Below, piece after piece: positions 24,411-33,609 of a stretch of 64,000 nucleotides of DNA. Both the position numbers and the translations under genes were made by a program. The DNA lies in the NCBI GenBank assembly GCA_964497615.1, contig CAZCEC010000011.1, positions 1 to 64,000 on the forward strand, read 5' to 3'. The notes under the pieces were generated by a model. That model saw nothing but the letters and a program-made list of their open reading frames with translations, made no database searches and was not told where the DNA came from. This DNA comes from CAZCEC01 sp964497615 (GTDB taxonomy: Bacteria; Chloroflexota; Anaerolineae; Anaerolineales; UBA6663). The stretch's first letter is position 1; each line of letters opens with the position of its first letter.

Positions 24411-25601
24411 ATGCCGATCCCATCGCCCCTGCACCCGCGCACCGCGCCGCTGAGCCAGAGCCACGAGTGGCGCAACTGGTCGGGGTTCCTGGCGGCCAGC
24501 CTGTATGAGCCCACGCACGAGCGCGAATACTTCGCCATCCGGAATTCGGCGGCGCTGATCGACGTCAGCCCGCTGTACAAGTATCACATTTCTGGACCGG
24601 ACGCGCTGCGGCTGATCAACCGCGTGGTGACGCGGGATGTGGCGCGGGCAGCAGTTGGGCAGGTGCTGTACACGCCGTGGTGCGACGAAGACGGCTGGGT
24701 GATGGATGATGGCACGGTGACGCGGCTGGCCGAAGACAGTTTCCGCCTGACGGCCGCCGACCCTACCTGGCGCTGGCTGGCTGATTGCGGTCACGGCCTG
24801 GATGCGACGGTCGAGGACGTGTCGGAGGCATTGGCGGCGGTGGCGCTGCAGGGGCCGCGCGCGCGGCAGGTGTTGGCGCTGGCCGCGCCAGACCAAGGGC
24901 TGGAAGGGCTGAAGTACTTCCGGATGGCCGAGGCGGAGATGGGGGGCGTGCCTGTTGGTGTGACGCGGACGGGCTACACGGGCGACCTGGGGTACGAAGT
25001 CTGGATGGCGGCGGACGATGCGCCGAAGGTGTGGGACGCGCTGATGGCGGCGGGCAAGCGCCACGGCGTGCTGCCGGCAGGGATGGTGGCGCTGGACCTG
25101 GCGCGGATTGAGGCGGGGCTGTTGTTGATTGAGGTGGACTACATCTCCTCCACCAAGGCGCTGATCGAGGCGCAAAAGTCCACGCCCTATGACCTGGGGC
25201 TAGACTGGACCGTGGCACTGGACAAGGGACCCTTTGTGGGGCGGCGGGCGCTGCGGGCCGAGCATGCCCGCGGCTCGCGGTGGAAGTACGTGGGGCTGGT
25301 GGTGGATTGGCCGGCGCTGGAAGGGTTGTACGGCGCGGTGGGTCTGGCGCCGCGGCTGGCCGGAAGGGCCTCGCGCACGGCCGTGCCGATGTACCGCGAG
25401 GGGGCGCAGATTGGGCAGGCGACGAGCAGCGCGTTTTCACCCATCCTAAAGCAATACATCGCTCTGGCGACCCTGGAGAGCGCCCACGCGGCCATCGGGG
25501 CGCGCGTGGACCTGGAAGTCACCATCGAGTATGTGCGGCACAAGGTCGCGGCGACGGTGGTCAAGCTGCCGTTCTATGACCCGCCGTGGAAGAAGGCCTA
25601 G
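24411..25601 (+). CDS. GcvT-family folate-dependent aminomethyltransferase-like protein
   Basis: The 396-residue protein has the three-domain GcvT layout: YFAIRNSAALIDVSPLYKYHISGPDA near the N terminus, VALQGPRARQVL, GVTRTGYTGDLGYEVWM, the RIEAGLLL segment and a C-terminal beta domain with GQATSSAFSP. These enzymes move one-carbon units from methylated amines to tetrahydrofolate. It is the first gene of a four-gene run with two flavoproteins and a DmdA-like second GcvT. Glycine cleavage T itself is unlikely because gcvH and gcvP are absent nearby. The exact substrate is unknown. Confidence 0.88.
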   Translation: MPIPSPLHPRTAPLSQSHEWRNWSGFLAASLYEPTHEREYFAIRNSAALIDVSPLYKYHISGPDALRLINRVVTRDVARAAVGQVLYTPWCDEDGWVMDDGTVTRLAEDSFRLTAADPTWRWLADCGHGLDATVEDVSEALAAVALQGPRARQVLALAAPDQGLEGLKYFRMAEAEMGGVPVGVTRTGYTGDLGYEVWMAADDAPKVWDALMAAGKRHGVLPAGMVALDLARIEAGLLLIEVDYISSTKALIEAQKSTPYDLGLDWTVALDKGPFVGRRALRAEHARGSRWKYVGLVVDWPALEGLYGAVGLAPRLAGRASRTAVPMYREGAQIGQATSSAFSPILKQYIALATLESAHAAIGARVDLEVTIEYVRHKVAATVVKLPFYDPPWKKA

Positions 25602-25609
25602 GGCAAGCC

Positions 25610-27187
25610 ATGGCGCCGAAGTATGACGCGATTGTGATTGGCGGGGGACACAACGGCCTGGTGGCGGCGGCGTACCTGGCGCGAGCCGGCAAGCGCGTGT
25701 TGGTGCTGGAAAAGCGCCACTTGGTGGGCGGGGCGACAGTGACCGAAGAGGTGTACCCGGGCTTCAAGTACACCGTTTTCTCGTATGTAGTGAGCTTACT
25801 GCGGCCAGAAGTCATCCGCGAACTGGAACTGCCGCGCTACGGGTTCACGGTGCTGCCGCTGGAGAGCACGCTGACGCCGCTGCCCGACGGGCGCTACCTG
25901 TACCGCGACGGCGATCACTACCGCACCCAGCGCCACCTGGCTCGCTTTTCGCGGCGCGACGCCGAGGCCTACGATGAATACAGCCGCAGCATGTACTTTA
26001 TGGCCAAGGCGGTCAAGTACATTCTGGGCCAGGTGCCGCCGGACCCGGCCTCGTTCAACCCGCGCGACCTGGCGGGCCTGGCGGGCCTGGGACGGCACTT
26101 CCTGGGGCTGGGGCCGGATCAGCTTTATCTCCTGACCAAGCTGATGACGATGAGCTCGGCCGACTTTCTGGAGGAGTGGTTCGAGTTTGATCCGCTCATC
26201 GCGACGATGTCGGCCAGCGGGATTATTGGCACCTTCCTCGGCCCGCGCTCGCCGGGCACGGCGTATGTGCTGCTGCACCACTACATGGGCGAGATTGACG
26301 GCGCGTTCCGGGCATGGGGGTTCCCCAAGGGCGGGACGGGCGCGATTGCGGAAGCCATTGCCGCCTCGGCCCGCGCGGCGGGGGTGGAGATCAGGTGCAA
26401 CGCGCCGGTGGAGCGAGTGATCGTCAAGAACGGCACGGCCGCCGGGGTGGCGCTGGCGAACGGGGATGAGGTGTATGCCAGCCGGGTCGTTTCCGGCCTG
26501 GATCCCAAGCACACCTTTCTGAAGATGGTGGAGCCGGCCCAATTGCCGGCCGAGTTGGTTGACGCCTTGCGGCGGTTCAACATTCGCGGCTCGTCGGCCA
26601 AGGTGAACTTGGCGCTGGACGGCTTGCCAGAGTTGGCGTGCTGGCCGGGCGCGGGGCCGCACATGGCTGGGGCGATCTCGATCAGCCCGAGCGTGGACTA
26701 TATCGAGCGGGCCTACGACGCGGCCAAGTATGGCGGCTTTGCACAGCGGCCATACATTGACTGCATCCTGCCGTCCGTGATCGATCCGGACATGGCGCCG
26801 CCCGGCAAGCACGTCATGTCGTGTTTTGTGCAATATGCGCCCTACCACCTCAGCGAGGGGACGTGGCCGGAGCGCCGCGAGGAACTGGGCGACGCGGTGG
26901 TGGATACCCTGGCCGAATACATGCCAAACCTGAAGAACCTGATCCTGCACCGCCAGGTGATGACGCCGTGGGACATCGAGCAGACCATCGGCATCCACGA
27001 AGGCAACATCTTCCAGGGCGAGCTGACGCTTTCGCAGCTGTTCTTCCTGCGGCCGGCGCCGGGCGCGGCGCAGTACCGCACGCCGCTGCGGCACTACTGG
27101 CAGTGCGGCTCGGGCACGCACCCAGGCGGCGGGATAACGGGCGCGCCGGGGCGGCTGGCGGCGATGGAGATGTTGAGAGGGTGGTAA
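25610..27187 (+). CDS. PYROXD2/phytoene-desaturase-like FAD-dependent oxidoreductase, copy 1
   Basis: From the ATG at 25610 the product has 525 residues. It opens with a dinucleotide-binding motif, DAIVIGGGHNGLVAAAYLARAG, and continues with LEKRHLVGGATVTEEVYPGFK. The C terminus has CGSGTHPGGGITGAPG, the closing FAD-contact motif of the family. The start was chosen over 25586 because that frame would overlap the preceding gene. These proteins are often mislabelled phytoene dehydrogenases; with GcvT neighbours they may oxidise a methylated amine and pass formaldehyde to folate. That pairing is inference. Confidence 0.85.
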   Translation: MAPKYDAIVIGGGHNGLVAAAYLARAGKRVLVLEKRHLVGGATVTEEVYPGFKYTVFSYVVSLLRPEVIRELELPRYGFTVLPLESTLTPLPDGRYLYRDGDHYRTQRHLARFSRRDAEAYDEYSRSMYFMAKAVKYILGQVPPDPASFNPRDLAGLAGLGRHFLGLGPDQLYLLTKLMTMSSADFLEEWFEFDPLIATMSASGIIGTFLGPRSPGTAYVLLHHYMGEIDGAFRAWGFPKGGTGAIAEAIAASARAAGVEIRCNAPVERVIVKNGTAAGVALANGDEVYASRVVSGLDPKHTFLKMVEPAQLPAELVDALRRFNIRGSSAKVNLALDGLPELACWPGAGPHMAGAISISPSVDYIERAYDAAKYGGFAQRPYIDCILPSVIDPDMAPPGKHVMSCFVQYAPYHLSEGTWPERREELGDAVVDTLAEYMPNLKNLILHRQVMTPWDIEQTIGIHEGNIFQGELTLSQLFFLRPAPGAAQYRTPLRHYWQCGSGTHPGGGITGAPGRLAAMEMLRGW

Positions 27188-27305
27188 GCGGGGGGCGCGA
27201 CGACCGACGACGGACGACGAAGGACGGCAGACGAAGGACGAAGCGCGCAAGGCAGAAGATGACGGACGAAGGGCGAAGGATGACTAACGGCGACTGACAT
27301 CGACC
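27188..27305. repeat. Purine-rich GACGA repeat spacer
   Basis: The 118 bases between the two flavoprotein genes are largely degenerate repeats of GACGAAGGACGA-type units. Similar sequence occurs at 47800-47831 and 56484-56506. It contains no gene and looks like a dispersed intergenic repeat of this genome. Effect on the operon is unknown. Confidence 0.6.
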
Positions 27306-28895
27306 ATGGCTCTGGTACTCGATGCAATTGTGATTGGCGGGGGGCACAACGGGCTGGTGACGGCCGGGCTGCTGGCGAAGGCGGGCCGGCGCGTGCTGGT
27401 GCTGGAGCGGCGCGAGGTGCTGGGGGGCGCGGCGGCCACCGAGGCAGTGTGGCCCGGTTACAAAGTGGATACGGGCGCCACCGACGCGCATATGCTGCGG
27501 GCCGCCGTCGTGGAGGCGCTCGACCTGCCGCGCCACGGGCTCGCATTTGTGGACAGCTCGGGCGTGGTGCTGGCGCCGCGGCCGGCCGGCCGGGCGCTGA
27601 CCCTGTGGCGGGAGGCGGCGCGGACGCAGATAGAGCTCGCGCGATTCTCGGCCCGCGACGCTAAGGCATATCCAGAGTTCCTGGCGCTTGGCGCCCGCCT
27701 GATCAAGACGTTGGATTCCATTTCTCTGATGACGCCGCCCAACTTCGCTGGCATGCCGCCGGGCGACCTGGTGAACTGGATGCGGGTGGCGCTGGAGGTG
27801 CGCCGGATGGGGCGGCACGACATGATGGAATTAATCCGCGTGCTACCGATGGCGGCGGCCGAGTGGCTGGACGAGCACTTTGAGAGCGAGGCGCTGAAGG
27901 GCGTGCTGGCGGCGACCGCAGTGCGGGGCGGGCCGTGGGGGCCGCGGGCCTCCGGCACAGCGTTCATGCTGCTGTATCAACTGCTGGGACCAGCGGGGGG
28001 GCAGCGGTTTGTCCGCGGGGGGATGGGGCAGTTGGCGAAGGCGCTGGTGGCCGCGGCCATTGCGCATGGGGCCGAGGTGCGCACGGGGGCCGAGGTGGCG
28101 CGGATTGTGCTGGAGGACTACGGTGGGGATGGACGGGCGGCGGGGGTGGCGCTGGCGGGGGGCGAGGTGCTGCGGGCGCGCGTGATTGTGTCAAACGCGG
28201 ACCCGCAGCGCACGCTGTTTGGCCTGGTGGGGGCGGCGAACCTGGAACCGCGTTACCTGCGGGCCATCCGCAACGTGCGGATGCGGGGCGGCGTGGGGCG
28301 TATCAACCTGGCGCTGGTGGGTCTGCCCAAGTTCGCGGGCGTGGATGACGCGCAAGCGCTGAGCGGCCACATTGTGATTTGTCCCAGCCTGGACTATGCG
28401 GAGCGGGCGGCGGACGACGCCAAGTACGGGCGGCCATCGGCGCAGCCGGTGCTGGATCTGGTGATACCTACCCTGTTCGATTCGACCCTGGCGCCTGAGG
28501 GCCGTCATATTCTGACCGTGACCGCCCAGTGGGCGCCCTACCATCTGCACGAGGGGGATTGGGATGCAGAGCGTGAGCGGTGGGCCGACCGGGTGGTGGC
28601 GCTGCTGGGGGAATATGCCCCGGGCCTGGCGGACCTCGTTGTGCACCGGCAGGTGATCACGCCACTGGACTACGAGCGCACATACGGGTTGACCGAGGGC
28701 AGTCCCTACCACGGAGAGATGGGGCTGGACCAACTGCTGTTTATGCGGCCGGTGGCGGGGCAGGGGCGCTACCGGACGCCAATTGCTGGGCTGTACTTGT
28801 GCGGCGCGGGCACGCATCCAGGCGGCGGCGTGACGGGCGCGCCGGGCTATAACGCAGCGCGCGAAGTCCTGGCAGATTTACGGCAGCGCGACTGA
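27306..28895 (+). CDS. PYROXD2/phytoene-desaturase-like FAD-dependent oxidoreductase, copy 2
   Basis: The 529-residue protein is a paralogue of the preceding flavoprotein: it begins DAIVIGGGHNGLVTAGLLAKAG and LERREVLGGAAATEAVWPGYK and ends with CGAGTHPGGGVTGAPGYNA. Both share SPSVDY/CPSLDY and the APYHLxEG segments, so they come from a duplication but have diverged clearly. Two copies between two GcvT-type genes suggest two successive oxidative demethylations or a heteromeric enzyme. It follows a repeat-rich spacer of 118 bases. Confidence 0.85.
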   Translation: MALVLDAIVIGGGHNGLVTAGLLAKAGRRVLVLERREVLGGAAATEAVWPGYKVDTGATDAHMLRAAVVEALDLPRHGLAFVDSSGVVLAPRPAGRALTLWREAARTQIELARFSARDAKAYPEFLALGARLIKTLDSISLMTPPNFAGMPPGDLVNWMRVALEVRRMGRHDMMELIRVLPMAAAEWLDEHFESEALKGVLAATAVRGGPWGPRASGTAFMLLYQLLGPAGGQRFVRGGMGQLAKALVAAAIAHGAEVRTGAEVARIVLEDYGGDGRAAGVALAGGEVLRARVIVSNADPQRTLFGLVGAANLEPRYLRAIRNVRMRGGVGRINLALVGLPKFAGVDDAQALSGHIVICPSLDYAERAADDAKYGRPSAQPVLDLVIPTLFDSTLAPEGRHILTVTAQWAPYHLHEGDWDAERERWADRVVALLGEYAPGLADLVVHRQVITPLDYERTYGLTEGSPYHGEMGLDQLLFMRPVAGQGRYRTPIAGLYLCGAGTHPGGGVTGAPGYNAAREVLADLRQRD

Positions 28896-28940
28896 AGCCA
28901 GCGTCTCTGGCACAAGGGGCGAAGGTCCAAGGAGAACAAA

Positions 28941-30092
28941 ATGGGACACACGTTCGACATGCGGCTGGTTCAACGCGGGGCGCGGCTGCGGCGGACCCCG
29001 TTCTTTGAGGCGACGCAGCGGTATGGCGCGCGGGGCTATACGGTCTACAACCATATGCTCTTCCCGATTAACTTCGACGCGCTGGAGGCCGAATACGAGG
29101 CGCTCATCAATGGCGTTACCCTGTGGGACGTGAGCGTCGAGCGGCAGGTGGAGATCACCGGGCCGGATGCCTTCAAGTTCACGAATTGGATCACGCCGCG
29201 CGACCTGAGCCAGTGCGCCGTGGGGCAGGGGCGCTACGTCGTTATCACGGCCGACGACGGGGGCATCATCAACGACCCGGTGCTTGTCCGGCTGGGGGAG
29301 AACCACTTCTGGCTGGCGCTCGCAGACAGCGACGTGCTGCTGTGGGCTAAGGGCGTGGCGCTGGGGAGCGGGATGAACGTCAAGATCACGGAGCCGGATG
29401 TCTCGCCGCTCCAGGTGCAGGGGCCGAGGTCGAAGGACGTGATCGCGAAGCTATTTGGCGATAGGCTGTTGGACATGCCGTATTACCACTTTGCCGAAAC
29501 GGACCTGGACGGCATTCCGGTGGTGGTAACGCGCACCGGGTGGACGGGGGAGGTGGGGTATGAAATCTACCTGCGGGATGGGAGCCGCGGAAGCGACCTG
29601 TGGGAGCGAATCATGGAGGCGGGGGCAGAATACGGCATCAAGCCCACGGGGCCATCCGATATTCGCCGGGTCGAGGCCGGGATATTGAACTATGGCATTG
29701 ATATGACGTTGGAGAACAACCCCTATGAAGTGGGCCTCGGCTGGCTGGTGGATGCCGACAAGCCAGCGGATTTCATCGGGCGGGAGGCGCTGAAGCGGAT
29801 CAAGACAGAGGGCGTGCAGCGCAAGTTGGTGGGCGTGGAAATCGCGGGCGGCCCAATCCCATTCAACATGACGCGCTGGCCGGTCGCCGATGGCGAGGGG
29901 CAGGTGGGGTACATCACCTCGGCGCTGTACTCGCCGCGGCTGAAGAAGAACATTGGGTATGCGTTTGTGCCGGCGACGCACGCCGCGCTGGGCACGGCCC
30001 TGCGGGTGAGCGTGCCGGACTTGGGCGAGCGGGAGGCGACGGTGGTGCGCAAGCCGTTCGTGGACCCGGCGAAGGACATCCCTAAGGCGTAG
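28941..30092 (+). CDS. DmdA-like GcvT-family demethylase/aminomethyltransferase
   Basis: The 383-residue protein is GcvT-family but its motifs follow the dimethylsulfoniopropionate demethylase (DmdA) branch as I recall it: LRRTPFFEATQRYG, YTVYNHMLFPINF, LWDVSVERQVEITGPDA, GIINDPVLVRLGENHFWLAL, ADSDVLLWAKGVALG, EPDVSPLQVQGP and LENNPYEVGL. DmdA moves a methyl group from DMSP to tetrahydrofolate. Homologues outside marine alphaproteobacteria often act on other methylated compounds, so the substrate is open. A clear AAGGAG site lies 6 bases before the ATG. It closes the operon. Confidence 0.82.
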   Translation: MGHTFDMRLVQRGARLRRTPFFEATQRYGARGYTVYNHMLFPINFDALEAEYEALINGVTLWDVSVERQVEITGPDAFKFTNWITPRDLSQCAVGQGRYVVITADDGGIINDPVLVRLGENHFWLALADSDVLLWAKGVALGSGMNVKITEPDVSPLQVQGPRSKDVIAKLFGDRLLDMPYYHFAETDLDGIPVVVTRTGWTGEVGYEIYLRDGSRGSDLWERIMEAGAEYGIKPTGPSDIRRVEAGILNYGIDMTLENNPYEVGLGWLVDADKPADFIGREALKRIKTEGVQRKLVGVEIAGGPIPFNMTRWPVADGEGQVGYITSALYSPRLKKNIGYAFVPATHAALGTALRVSVPDLGEREATVVRKPFVDPAKDIPKA

Positions 30093-30096
30093 CGGT

Positions 30097-30966
30097 CTAG
30101 CCGCCCCCCAACAGTTCGTCGCTGGCATCTTCCTCGTCGTCGGGCTCGCCGTCCGATTCCAACTCCGGCTCGACTGCCTCACTGCCGGGGCGCGGGCGGC
30201 GGGTGACGGGGCGGCCGAAGATGAGGAAGCCCGTGTGGGCCACCATGCGGTCGGTGGGGCGCAGGCGCTCGGGGACGGTCTTGTAGTAGCGCAGCAGCAC
30301 TTCGCAAACCTCAACGAACTCATAACCGTCGCGGTGCAGCGCGATGAGCAGGGTGGAGACCTGGTTGGCGGTGGGTACGATACTGCCAAAGAAGCCGCCG
30401 CCCTTCAGGGCCTGTCGTACTTGGGCGGTGTAATCCCACGGATTGGGCACATCGAGAAAGAACGCGTCGGCCTCAGTTTCGTCGAAGCCGAAGGCGATGT
30501 CGCGCAGCTTGAAGGTCACGCGGTCGGCGAGGCCCATTCGCTCGAGGTTGCGGCGCGCGGTGCGCTGCATGTCCTCGCGCACGTCGTAGCTGATGACGCG
30601 CCCGCTGGGGCCGACGGTGCGGGCCAGGATGGTGGTCATGCCGCCGCTGCCGGTTCCGGCTTCCAGGACGGTCTGGCCGGGCTGCACCGAGAGCTTCATC
30701 AGGATGAAGCCGCTGTCTTTCGGGTAAATGATCTGGGAGGTACGCTTGATGTCGCGGATTAGGTCGTCGGTGGACGGCTCGATGAGGAAGAAGGCGTGAC
30801 CGAGGTGGCTGAAGACCTGCACGCCTAACTCCTGGCCGATGAGGTTGTCGTGGGCGAAGATGCCGCGATGGGTCTCCAGCCGCTGGCCGGGAGTCAATCG
30901 AAAGATGAAGTACTTATTGTCGCGTCCAACAAGCTGGACGACGCTGCCCGCCTGGGCGAGAGCCAT
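30097..30966 (-). CDS. trmI: tRNA (adenine-N1)-methyltransferase TrmI
   Basis: The 289-residue protein has the TrmI N-domain (GIFAHDNLIGQELG), then the Rossmann SAM motif VLEAGTGSGGMTTILAR, acidic loop YDVREDMQ, and the catalytic-region LDVPNPWDY. TrmI methylates A58 (and sometimes A57) in the T-loop of tRNA. An acidic tail of about 40 residues extends beyond the usual end. The gene is convergent with the DmdA-like gene (4 bases apart) and divergent from a receiver gene. Confidence 0.9.
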   Translation of the reverse strand: MALAQAGSVVQLVGRDNKYFIFRLTPGQRLETHRGIFAHDNLIGQELGVQVFSHLGHAFFLIEPSTDDLIRDIKRTSQIIYPKDSGFILMKLSVQPGQTVLEAGTGSGGMTTILARTVGPSGRVISYDVREDMQRTARRNLERMGLADRVTFKLRDIAFGFDETEADAFFLDVPNPWDYTAQVRQALKGGGFFGSIVPTANQVSTLLIALHRDGYEFVEVCEVLLRYYKTVPERLRPTDRMVAHTGFLIFGRPVTRRPRPGSEAVEPELESDGEPDDEEDASDELLGGG

Positions 30967-31001
30967 GAAAGACCGCCTTGAGTAGGTTGAAACGACACGC
31001 G

Positions 31002-31007
31002 ATTATA
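31002..31007 (-). promoter_or_regulatory. TATAAT -10 box before trmI
   Basis: On the minus strand TATAAT occurs at 31007-31002, giving a start near 30995 and a leader of about 29 bases before trmI. The matching -35 hexamer is weak, so this is a partial promoter call. Confidence 0.4.
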
Positions 31008-31062
31008 CCGTTATCCAACCCTGTGGTACACTTGCCGCGTTTCGGGGGCCGTGGAGGATCGG

Positions 31063-31461
31063 ATGGCGAGCGGCAAGCGCGTCGTGTGCATCGAAGACGA
31101 GCCAGAGATGATCGATCTGGTCAAGCTCATCCTGAGCCGCAAGGGCTATCAGGTGGTGGGCGCGATGGGCGGACGCGAGGGGCTGGAGGCGGTCGGGCGC
31201 GAGATGCCCGACCTGGTGCTGCTGGACCTGATGATGCCCGACATGGACGGGTGGGAAGTGTACCAAAAGATGAAGGCCGACGACGCCACCAAGGGCATCC
31301 CGGTGATCGTGGTGACGGCCAAGGCCCAAAGCATCGACAAGGTGCTGGGCCTGCACATTGCCAAGGTGGACGACTACATCACCAAACCCTTTGGCCCACA
31401 GGAGCTGTTGGAGAGCGTCGAACGCGTGCTGGCGCGGCAGCCCCAGGGCCAGGACGTGTGA
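31063..31461 (+). CDS. Stand-alone response-regulator receiver protein
   Basis: The 132-residue protein is a single receiver domain: VVCIEDEPEM with the acidic pair, LVLLDLMMPDMDGWE with the phosphoacceptor aspartate, VIVVTAKA with the conserved threonine, and DDYITKPFGPQELL with the lysine. There is no output domain. The ATG at 31063 is preferred over a GTG at 31051 because GGAGG lies 5 bases upstream. No kinase is adjacent; the GAF kinase near 62 kb is distant. Partner unknown. Confidence 0.92.
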   Translation: MASGKRVVCIEDEPEMIDLVKLILSRKGYQVVGAMGGREGLEAVGREMPDLVLLDLMMPDMDGWEVYQKMKADDATKGIPVIVVTAKAQSIDKVLGLHIAKVDDYITKPFGPQELLESVERVLARQPQGQDV

Positions 31462-31534
31462 CTCCGAGGACCGCAGCATAGCCAGCCACTCCGCCGCGGA
31501 CTCGCCAAAGCGTGTCCGCCCCCGTTCGTCCAAC

Positions 31535-31894
31535 ATTCGCCTCGTCCACCGGGCAACCGGCGAAACCCTTCTCCCATCCGTGAAGTGGTGTGAATCATTT
31601 GTCTGCCGCCTGCGCGGGCTGATGTTCCGCCGCGGCCTGGGCCCGGGTGAGGCGCTGCTGCTGGTGGAGCGCGCGGACAGCCGGGCGGCCGCGACGATCC
31701 ATATGTTCTTTGTGCCGTTCGACCTGGCTGTGGTGTGGATCGATAGCGCCGGGCGCGTGGTGGACAAGGTGCTGGCGCGGTCCTGGCGGCCCTACTACGG
31801 GCCGCGCGCGCCGGCCCGCTACATCCTCGAAACGCACCCAGCCTTCCTGGACAAGATCAATTGTGACGATGAACTGGTTTTCGAGACGATTTAG
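31535..31894 (+). CDS. DUF192 family protein, start codon uncertain
   Basis: The open frame ends at 31894 and carries the DUF192 fold: a LRGLMFRRGLGPGEALLLV segment, IHMFFVPFDLAVVWID and a C-terminal DKINCDDELVFE. The homology should begin at IRLVHRATG, but the only in-frame TTG codons (31358 and about 31394) are far upstream inside the receiver gene, and no ATG or GTG is suitably placed. An AUU codon at 31535 sits at the expected start. The end overlaps the next gene by 26 bases. DUF192 proteins are small beta-barrel proteins of unclear function. Confidence 0.65.
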   Translation: MRLVHRATGETLLPSVKWCESFVCRLRGLMFRRGLGPGEALLLVERADSRAAATIHMFFVPFDLAVVWIDSAGRVVDKVLARSWRPYYGPRAPARYILETHPAFLDKINCDDELVFETI

Positions 31895-33296
31895 CCGAGG
31901 GCGCCGCACGGCGCTGCTGGCCTGGGTGGCGGCGCTGGGGCTGCTGGCGGGAGCGGCGCGGCCGGTCCTGGCGCGGCCCCTGGCGCAGGCCGGCGGCCCA
32001 ATTTACCTGTTCCAGGCCGGCGATACCCTATACGACATCGCAATCCGGTTTGGCGTGACGCTGGAGGCGCTGCTGGGGGCCAATCCGGGGGTGGACCCGG
32101 CAGCGATGCAGATTGGTCAGGCGCTGTTCATCCCAGGCTTTGAGAATGAGCCCGGGCCGTTGAGCCTGCACACACTGGAGCCAGGCGAAACGCTTGGCAG
32201 CCTGAGCCTGCGCTACGGTCTCGCGGCTGAGAGTCTGATCCGGCTGAACCGGCTGATCAATCCGGAGCTGCTGTACATCAATGAGCCAGTCGTCGTATCT
32301 GAGGCCGAGGTGGTGTTTACGGCCATCCCGACGAGCACGGTGTACGCGGCGCCGAACGGGCTGCTGGCGCTGGCGGCGGCGCGGGGCCAGAGTCCTTGGG
32401 CGCTGGCCGCCACCAACCGGCTGGCACATCCGGCGATAATTGCGCCTGGCGCCCTCGTTGCAGTGCCAGGCGGCGACTACGCCACGCGCGCGCTGCCGTA
32501 TCCGGTGCTGGAACTGCGGGTGGGGCCGCTGCCCGCGGCGCAAGGTCAGACAGTTGGCGTTACGGTGGTGGCGGCCGAGCCAGTGGCGTTGGCGGGCATG
32601 CTGGGCGAGTGGAACCTGAATTTCAGCGCCGACGCACCTGGGGCGCTGGTGCAGTATGCGCTTCAAGGAATTCATCGGTTTGCGGACCCCGACCTTTATC
32701 CGATGAGCATTGCAGTGTCACGGGCGAACGGCGACGTGGTGACCCTCGCCCAGCGCGTGCCCATCCGCAGCGGGTACTATGGCGAAGGTGAGCAGCTTTC
32801 GGTGCCGCCAGAGACGATTGACCCGGCCAACACCGCGCCGGAGGACGAGCAAATTCGCACGGCGGTGGGGCCGGTGACACCGGGGTGCCTGTGGGGCGGG
32901 CTGTTCATTGCGCCATCGGTGGGCGTGTACCGGTCGTACTATGGGGTGCCACGGTCATACAACGGCAGCCCATTCGACTTCTATCATTCCGGGTTGGACT
33001 TCTCCGGAGGCGAAGACCGGCCGATTACGGCGCCGGCGCCAGGCGTGGTGGTATTTACCGAGTTCCTGACGGTGCGGGGGCGCGCGACGCTGATTGACCA
33101 TGGATGGGGAGTGTATACAGGTTACTGGCACCAATCATCGTTTCAGGTGCAGGTAGGGGACCGTGTAGAAACAGGTCAGGTCATCGGCTTCAACGGCAAT
33201 ACGGGCCGCGTGACGGGGCCGCACCTGCACTGGGAGGTGTGGGTGGGGGGAGTGCCGGTGGACCCGCTGCAGTGGCTAGATACGGCCTTTCCGTAG
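31869..33296 (+). CDS. Secreted protein with two LysM domains and an M23 metallopeptidase domain
   Basis: From the ATG at 31869 the product has 475 residues, with a signal peptide (basic start NWFSRRFSRGRRT, hydrophobic ALLAWVAALGLLAGAA, then ARPLA). Two LysM-like units follow: FQAGDTLYDIAIRFGV and LEPGETLGSLSLRYGL. The C-terminal domain has the M23 zinc motifs HSGLDFSG and GPHLHWEV, so it probably cuts peptide cross-links in the cell wall or acts as a divisome factor. A central beta-rich region of about 150 residues (170-320) is unassigned. It overlaps the DUF192 gene. Confidence 0.9.
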   Translation: MNWFSRRFSRGRRTALLAWVAALGLLAGAARPVLARPLAQAGGPIYLFQAGDTLYDIAIRFGVTLEALLGANPGVDPAAMQIGQALFIPGFENEPGPLSLHTLEPGETLGSLSLRYGLAAESLIRLNRLINPELLYINEPVVVSEAEVVFTAIPTSTVYAAPNGLLALAAARGQSPWALAATNRLAHPAIIAPGALVAVPGGDYATRALPYPVLELRVGPLPAAQGQTVGVTVVAAEPVALAGMLGEWNLNFSADAPGALVQYALQGIHRFADPDLYPMSIAVSRANGDVVTLAQRVPIRSGYYGEGEQLSVPPETIDPANTAPEDEQIRTAVGPVTPGCLWGGLFIAPSVGVYRSYYGVPRSYNGSPFDFYHSGLDFSGGEDRPITAPAPGVVVFTEFLTVRGRATLIDHGWGVYTGYWHQSSFQVQVGDRVETGQVIGFNGNTGRVTGPHLHWEVWVGGVPVDPLQWLDTAFP

Positions 33297-33560
33297 TTAT
33301 GCCTCAGGGGCGGGGGTGCTGTCACCGTCGGCCAGGTCGCCGCGGCGCATGGCGTCTAGGACGGCTTCGGCCTGGGCGGCAAACTGTTCCGGGACCAGGA
33401 TGTCCACGAGGCCGAGGGGGCCGACGGTCAAGCCGTAGGCCGCCCCCGCGCCTTCCTGGGAAGTAACCGCGGGAATGCCTTCGGCCGCCAGCAATTCCTT
33501 GATGATGGCAGCTTGTCCGGGGCCAGCGGTGGTGTAGGCGACGACGAAGCGAGGGGGCAT
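33297..33560 (-). CDS. DUF2007-like putative signal-transducing protein
   Basis: The 87-residue protein has a ferredoxin-like DUF2007 pattern: FVVAYTTAGPGQAAIIKELLAAEGIPAVT, then VDILVPEQFAAQAEAVL. Such proteins are small, cytoplasmic and of unknown function. It is convergent with the peptidase gene, with stops abutting. Confidence 0.8.
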   Translation of the reverse strand: MPPRFVVAYTTAGPGQAAIIKELLAAEGIPAVTSQEGAGAAYGLTVGPLGLVDILVPEQFAAQAEAVLDAMRRGDLADGDSTPAPEA

Positions 33561-33609
33561 TTAGTTTAGTTTTCGGGTCGGATTGGCCGCGATGGCCGCG
33601 GCGCCAGTG

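Noticed and set aside
25796..27250. 484-codon minus-strand frame opposite the first flavoprotein gene
   Set aside because: Arginine/proline-rich shadow frame with no motifs.
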